Shown in pieces: positions 60,467 through 64,000 of a DNA stretch of 64,000 nt; the stretch's first letter is position 1; each line of letters begins with the position of its first letter. The notes beneath the pieces are model-generated. The model was not told the DNA's origin. It worked only from the letters and a program-made list of their open reading frames with translations, and searched no databases. The DNA comes from Streptomyces griseosporeus (lineage in GTDB: Bacteria > Actinomycetota > Actinomycetes > Streptomycetales > Streptomycetaceae), in NCBI RefSeq assembly GCF_014656055.1, contig NZ_BNBR01000004.1, positions 573,081 through 637,080 on the forward strand. Direction: 5' to 3'. The position numbers and the translations under genes are program-made.

Positions 60467-61513
60467 TCAACGCCCCTGCAGCGCCCTGACGTTGTCGCCG
60501 AAGGTCCAGTTCCGCGAGCCGTCCCAGTTGACCGACCAGGTCATCAGGCCCTTGAGGGCGCCGCCGTAGTGCCGCCAGGCCTCGGCGACCTGGGACGGCG
60601 CCAGGTAGCCGCCGCCCGCGCCGGACTGCGCGGGCAGGCCGGGCACCTGCTTGTCGTACGGCACCCTGATGGTCGTCCCCTGCACCACCAGGCCCCGGTT
60701 CAGGCAGTCTGTCTGGGCCACGAAACCGGCGACGGTGCCGGCGGCGTAGGAGTCGCCGGAGCAGCCGTACATGCTGCCGTTGTAGTACTGCATGTTGAGC
60801 CACCACAGGCGGCCGTTGTCGGCGTACTTCTTGATGATCGGCAGGTACGCGCCCCAGATGGAGCCGTAGGTGATGCTGCCGCCGGTCACGTACGCCGTCT
60901 CCGGGGCCATGGTGAGGCCGAAGTTCGCGGGCATCCGGGCGAGGACGCCGTCGATGATGCGGATCAGGTTGGCCTGGGACGCGGACAACTGGCCGATGCT
61001 GCCGCTGCCGACGAGGCCGGTCTCGATGTCGATGTCGATGCCGTCGAAGTTGTACTTCTGCAGGATCGGCACGATCGTCGCCACGAACCGGTCGGCGACG
61101 GCGGTGGAACTGAGGTCGATGCCGGCCGCCGCCCCGCCGATGGACAGCAGGATCGTCTGCCCCGCGGCCTTGGCCGCGCACATCTCCGCCGGGCTCGGCA
61201 CCTTCACGCCGGTGTCCATGCCGTCCTCCCACAGCGCGGTGCCGTCGGAGCGGATGACGGGGAAGGCCGCGTTGACCACGTTGTAGCCGTGGGCGGCGAT
61301 GCGGGTGTCGGTGATCGGGGTCCAGCCGAAGGGCGGATGGACGCCGTTGGCGGCGCCGTCCCAGTTCTCCCAGTAGCCCTGGAGGACCTTCCCGGCCGGC
61401 TTGGACTTCACCGCGCAGGTGTCGGCGGCGGAGGCCGGGGCGGCGGTGGGGAGCTGGGTGAGACAGGCGGTGGCGAGGGCGGCGGCGAGGAGCCGGAGCA
61501 CACGGCGGATCAT
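60467..61513 (-). CDS. secreted GH18 chitinase
   Basis: 348 aa. Signal peptide MIRRVLRLLAAALATACLTQ ending near ASA-A. The GH18 active site is FDGIDIDIETG (DxxDxDxE), with GYWENWDG at the N-terminus and LMTWSVNWDGS near the C-terminus. It is a catalytic domain only, with no chitin-binding or fibronectin module. It cleaves chitin outside the cell. The ATG at 61513 is supported by GGGAGG upstream. Its promoter carries the two 12-bp repeats recorded separately. Confidence 0.93.
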   Translation of the reverse strand: MIRRVLRLLAAALATACLTQLPTAAPASAADTCAVKSKPAGKVLQGYWENWDGAANGVHPPFGWTPITDTRIAAHGYNVVNAAFPVIRSDGTALWEDGMDTGVKVPSPAEMCAAKAAGQTILLSIGGAAAGIDLSSTAVADRFVATIVPILQKYNFDGIDIDIETGLVGSGSIGQLSASQANLIRIIDGVLARMPANFGLTMAPETAYVTGGSITYGSIWGAYLPIIKKYADNGRLWWLNMQYYNGSMYGCSGDSYAAGTVAGFVAQTDCLNRGLVVQGTTIRVPYDKQVPGLPAQSGAGGGYLAPSQVAEAWRHYGGALKGLMTWSVNWDGSRNWTFGDNVRALQGR

Positions 61514-61574
61514 GCGGGCCTCCCGGTGGGGGTGCGGTGAGGTGTCGCAGACATGACACCCCTGAGCGTGACTC

Positions 61575-61606
61575 TGGTCCAGACCACAGTCAATAGGTCT
61601 GGACCA
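61575..61606 (-). promoter_or_regulatory. paired 12-bp chitinase-promoter repeats (DasR-type sites)
   Basis: TGGTCCAGACCA (61575-61586) and AGGTCTGGACCA (61595-61606), 20 bp apart, 62-93 bases before the chitinase start. They match the known Streptomyces chitinase direct repeats and the DasR-responsive element (TGGTCTAGACCA core) in all but one or two positions. They predict repression by DasR, relieved by N-acetylglucosamine-derived phosphates. Confidence 0.85.
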
Positions 61607-61632
61607 ACCCAGCAGGACTAACAAGCATGGAC

Positions 61633-61661
61633 TGACAGATATTGAAATCTGTCATCTGTCA
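61633..61661. promoter_or_regulatory. TetR-type operator candidate upstream of the aldo/keto reductase
   Basis: TGACAGAT (61633-61640), six bases, ATCTGTCA (61647-61654): a perfect 8-bp inverted repeat. A further TCTGTCA follows immediately (61655-61661). It lies 15-44 bases before the reductase ATG, so binding would block transcription. The TetR regulator encoded after the reductase is the obvious candidate. Confidence 0.65.
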
Positions 61662-61676
61662 TGCCACAGTGGGGGC

Positions 61677-62687
61677 ATGACGATGCACACGCGAACCCTC
61701 GGAACCGCCGGCCCCCAGGTCTCCGCCCTCGGCCTCGGCTGCATGGGCATGTCCGGGATGTACGGCGCCGCCGACCGCGACGAGTCGATCGCCACGATCC
61801 ACGCCGCCCTGGACGCCGGCGTCACCCTGCTCGACACCGGCGACTTCTACGGCATGGGCCACAACGAGCTGCTGATCGCCGAAGCACTCCGTACCGCCCC
61901 CGCCGCCCTCCGCGACAACGCCCTGATCAGCGTGAAGTTCGGCGCCCTGCGGGACCCCGACGGCGGCTGGTCCGGCTTCGACGGGCGCCCGGCCGCCGTG
62001 AAGAACTTCGCCGCCTACTCGCTCCAGCGCCTCGGCGTCGACCACATCGACGTCTACCGTCCCTCCCGCCTCGACCCGGACGTGCCGATCGAGGAGACCG
62101 TCGGCGCGATCGCGGAGCTGGTGGAGAAGGGGTACGTCCGGCACATCGGCCTGAGCGAGGTCGGCGCCGACACGATCCGCCGGGCCGCCGCCACGGCCCC
62201 CATCGCCGACCTCCAGATCGAGTACGCGCTGGTCTCCCGCGGCCCCGAGCGGGACATCCTCCCGACCACCCGCGAGCTGGGCATCGCGATCACGGCGTAC
62301 GGCGTCCTCTCGCGCGGCCTGATCTCCGGCCACTTCACGCCGGACCAGCAGTTCGCCGCGAACGACTTCCGGGCCTACTCGCCCCGCTTCCAGGGCGACA
62401 ACTACCGGCACAACCTCACCCTCGTCGAGGCCCTGCGCAAGATCGCCGAGCAGAAGGGCGTCACGGTCGCGCAGATCGCCATCGCCTGGGTGCTCTCCCG
62501 CGGCGACGACATCGTCCCGCTGGTCGGCGCCCGCACCCGGGAGCGGCTGACCGAGTCCCTGGGCGCGCTGGACGTCACCCTGGACCGGGCCGACCTCGAC
62601 GCCATCGACGAGGCGGTCCCGGCGGAGGCGGTGGCGGGCACCCGGTACGCCGCCGAGCAGATGGCGATGCTCGACAGCGAACGATGA
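61677..62687 (+). CDS. aldo/keto reductase
   Basis: 336 aa. Begins TLGTAGPQVSALGLGCMGMSG; the catalytic set is Asp in LLDTGDFYGMGHNE, Tyr in the same DFYG, Lys in SVKFGALR, and a His-like position occupied by R/S in VYRPSRLDPD, which departs from the usual Gln/His. NADPH-binding VPLVGARTRERLTESLGAL is near the C-terminus. The family reduces carbonyls, often from antibiotics or lipid peroxides. It is 26 bases upstream of the TetR gene, same direction. Confidence 0.9.
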   Translation: MTMHTRTLGTAGPQVSALGLGCMGMSGMYGAADRDESIATIHAALDAGVTLLDTGDFYGMGHNELLIAEALRTAPAALRDNALISVKFGALRDPDGGWSGFDGRPAAVKNFAAYSLQRLGVDHIDVYRPSRLDPDVPIEETVGAIAELVEKGYVRHIGLSEVGADTIRRAAATAPIADLQIEYALVSRGPERDILPTTRELGIAITAYGVLSRGLISGHFTPDQQFAANDFRAYSPRFQGDNYRHNLTLVEALRKIAEQKGVTVAQIAIAWVLSRGDDIVPLVGARTRERLTESLGALDVTLDRADLDAIDEAVPAEAVAGTRYAAEQMAMLDSER

Positions 62688-62713
62688 ACACCGCGCCGGG
62701 TACGGTCTAGGCC

Positions 62714-63307
62714 ATGGCACCCACCGCTGAGACCCTGACCGCCGAACGCATCCTCGAAGCCACCGAGGAGGTGCTGCGCCGCCACGGCCCCGCGAAGGCG
62801 ACCGTGGTGGACGTGGCCCGGGCGCTCGGGGTCAGCCACGGTAGTGTCTACCGGCACTTCCGCACGAAGGCCGCGCTGCGGGAGGCGGTGACGAAGCGGT
62901 GGCTGGACCGTACGTCGCAGGAGCTGTCCGGCATCGCGACCGACGCCTCGCGCGATCCCGAGACACGCCTGCGGGACTGGCTGGCGACGCTCTTCGCGGC
63001 GAAGCGGCGCAAGGCGGGGGATGATCCGGAGCTCTTCGCCACGTACATGGTCCTCACGGACGAGAGCGGCAGCGCGGTCGCCGACCATGTCGCCGACCTG
63101 ACGGGCCAGCTCGCGCGGATCGTGGAGTCGGGCGTGGAGTCGGGCGCGTTCGCCTCGCCCGACCCGGCGAGGACGGCCCGCGCCCTGTTCCAGACGACGG
63201 GCCGCTTCCACGACCCCTGCTACGCGGGCGACTGGACCCGCCCCGACATCGAGACCGACTTCACCGCGGTACTGGACCTGCTGGTGCGAGGCCTGCGGAC
63301 AAGCTGA
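62714..63307 (+). CDS. TetR-family transcriptional regulator
   Basis: 197 aa. N-terminal HTH: RILEATEEVLRRHGPAKATVVDVARALGVSHGSVYRHFRTKAALREAV, with the recognition helix GVSHGSVYRHF typical of TetR. The C-terminal ligand domain is helical. It is co-oriented with the reductase gene and most likely represses that operon at the palindrome 61633-61661. The ATG is preceded by TACGGT seven bases away, which could also be an internal leaderless promoter. Confidence 0.9.
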   Translation: MAPTAETLTAERILEATEEVLRRHGPAKATVVDVARALGVSHGSVYRHFRTKAALREAVTKRWLDRTSQELSGIATDASRDPETRLRDWLATLFAAKRRKAGDDPELFATYMVLTDESGSAVADHVADLTGQLARIVESGVESGAFASPDPARTARALFQTTGRFHDPCYAGDWTRPDIETDFTAVLDLLVRGLRTS

Positions 63308-63329
63308 CCTGAAGGTGCCTGCACCTGGG

Positions 63330-63700
63330 CACCCGGCGCTGGTGCGGGCCGGGGGTGGGTCGCGCAGCCCGGCGCTTGCGGGGTGCCGCTGCGCCCACCC
63401 GTGCCGCCCCAGCGGCACGACTGCCCGCAGCTCAGCCGATGGCGGGCTGCAGTCGCCCACGGCGGGAAGGGGACGTGTCGGGGGGTGTCCGCCCGCAGCG
63501 GGCGCCGGAAAGAAGCGGCACAAATTTGACCGTACCCAGCGGCGCACCGAGGACGGATACCCCCCGGCGCGGCCCCGACCCACCCCCCAGCCGTAGGCGC
63601 TACACCAGCCACCCACCCACAGAAACGGGCCGCCGCAGGCATTCAGGGGCGCGGGGAACTGCGCGAGCAACCACCCACCCACCCGCACCAGCCGCCGCAG
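63330..63700. repeat. composite intergenic repeat, copy C (gap 63308-63709 has no gene)
   Basis: The gap holds no credible gene. 63330-63432 matches copy B at 21128-21232 in the same direction and copy A near 9180-9285 in inverted form, including GCACGACTGCCCGCAGCT (63415-63432). 63470 to about 63693 is the near-exact inverse of about 8812-9048, including CGCGGGGAACTGCGC (63650-63664). Only scattered substitutions separate A and C over about 230 bases. Confidence 0.88.
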
Positions 63701-63709
63701 GCAACCGCC

Positions 63710-64000
63710 TCAGCCCACCACCCGCGGCAACCGCAAGCTCAACACCCCCGTCACCACAACCCCCACCCCCTGCACACCCAACGTCACCAGCAGAGCGTCC
63801 CGCATCCCCAGATGCGGGGTCAGCGACAGGAACAGCGTCCCCAGCGTCGCCACCCCCAACGCCAACGACGCCTGCTGCGTCGTCGACATCACGCCGCTGC
63901 CCACCCCGGCCCGCCCCGCCGGCACCTCGGACAGCACGACCCGGTAGATGACCGGCAGCTGCAGCGCCTGCCCGGCCCCCGCCACCGCCCCACCCGGCAG
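63710..64000 (-). CDS. C-terminal fragment of an MFS exporter (runs off the window)
   Basis: The frame is open to the window end, so only the last 96 codons are seen. They encode two or three hydrophobic helices. The segment LPVIYRVVLSEVPAGRAGVGSGVMSTTQQASLALGVATLGTLFL is typical of the penultimate part of DHA2 (EmrB/QacA) drug exporters. The N-terminal body lies beyond base 64000. It is not related by position to the repeat beside it. Confidence 0.75.
   Translation of the reverse strand: MPGGAVAGAGQALQLPVIYRVVLSEVPAGRAGVGSGVMSTTQQASLALGVATLGTLFLSLTPHLGMRDALLVTLGVQGVGVVVTGVLSLRLPRVVG

Noticed and set aside
63315..63951. Overlapping open frames through repeat copy C
   Set aside because: They come from repeat and high GC; similar frames appear in copies A and B without conserved protein sequence.

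Overview
The window is a very GC-rich stretch of actinobacterial chromosome. Third codon positions are G or C almost throughout, GTG and TTG starts are common, and genes often overlap by four bases. Gene content and order match Streptomyces. The run hemW, DUF3097, hrcA, dnaJ2, nitronate monooxygenase, rsmE, HIT protein, RNase Z, then era, ybeY, phoH, leuA, recO, uppS, zur, zinc transporter and glyS is, from memory, the SCO25xx core region of Streptomyces coelicolor. I see no tRNA, rRNA, insertion sequence, integrase or CRISPR array, so this is mostly ordinary core chromosome with a few accessory insertions.

Layout. 0-9 kb: the end of a SpoIIE/PP2C phosphatase, hemW, DUF3097, an MBL hydrolase, the HrcA-DnaJ2 heat-shock operon with a perfect CIRCE operator, nitronate monooxygenase (with a 21-bp tandem-repeat tail) overlapping rsmE, a VOC protein and a repeat-rich gap. 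9-16 kb: a lipoprotein, a tricorn-type protease, HIT protein, RNase Z, an adenine-deaminase-type deaminase and a DUF5949-like protein. 16-21 kb: an MFS exporter and an IclR regulator divergent from glucarate dehydratase and a PfkB kinase. 21-28 kb: era and the phoH-ybeY-CNNM-YjbR-CDA block, split by a GlnR-boxed amt-glnK pair. 28-35 kb: a MmyB regulator/SDR pair, a GH1 beta-glucosidase, a protealysin-like protease with its emfourin inhibitor, leuA with a leucine leader peptide, and a TerB protein. 35-46 kb: an accessory block with an MMPL transporter and two-component system, an MFS exporter with a MmyB regulator, a SigE-family sigma factor with a probable regulator, a CX5R phosphatase, a TAP-type hydrolase and a GNAT. 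46.5-53.1 kb: a six-gene operon of uncharacterised families. 53-64 kb: recO, uppS, zur-znuBCA, glyS, a LysE exporter, a chitinase with DasR-type repeats, an aldo/keto reductase with a TetR regulator, a repeat gap and the end of another MFS exporter.

Most likely undescribed system: the operon at 46509-53081. It encodes an NNMT-like methyltransferase, a large protein of unknown fold, a ParA-like protein whose P-loop reads KGGTGRS (Arg in place of the invariant Lys), two further unknown proteins, and a two-helix membrane protein with a PLD-like C-terminal domain. The first five match what I recall as the SCO2525 to SCO2521 families. The tight spacing and a single leaderless promoter suggest one co-expressed machine, whose job is unknown.

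Other points. The extra Amt has Glu where most bacterial Amt proteins have the first pore His. The cytidine-deaminase-like protein has lost its zinc ligands. Readable regulatory sites include CIRCE, a GlnR box, paired Zur boxes, chitinase direct repeats, a leuA attenuation leader and several unassigned palindromes. A composite intergenic repeat occurs three times, two of the copies being inverted about 54.5 kb apart. All family names come from reading the sequence and recall; no searches were run.
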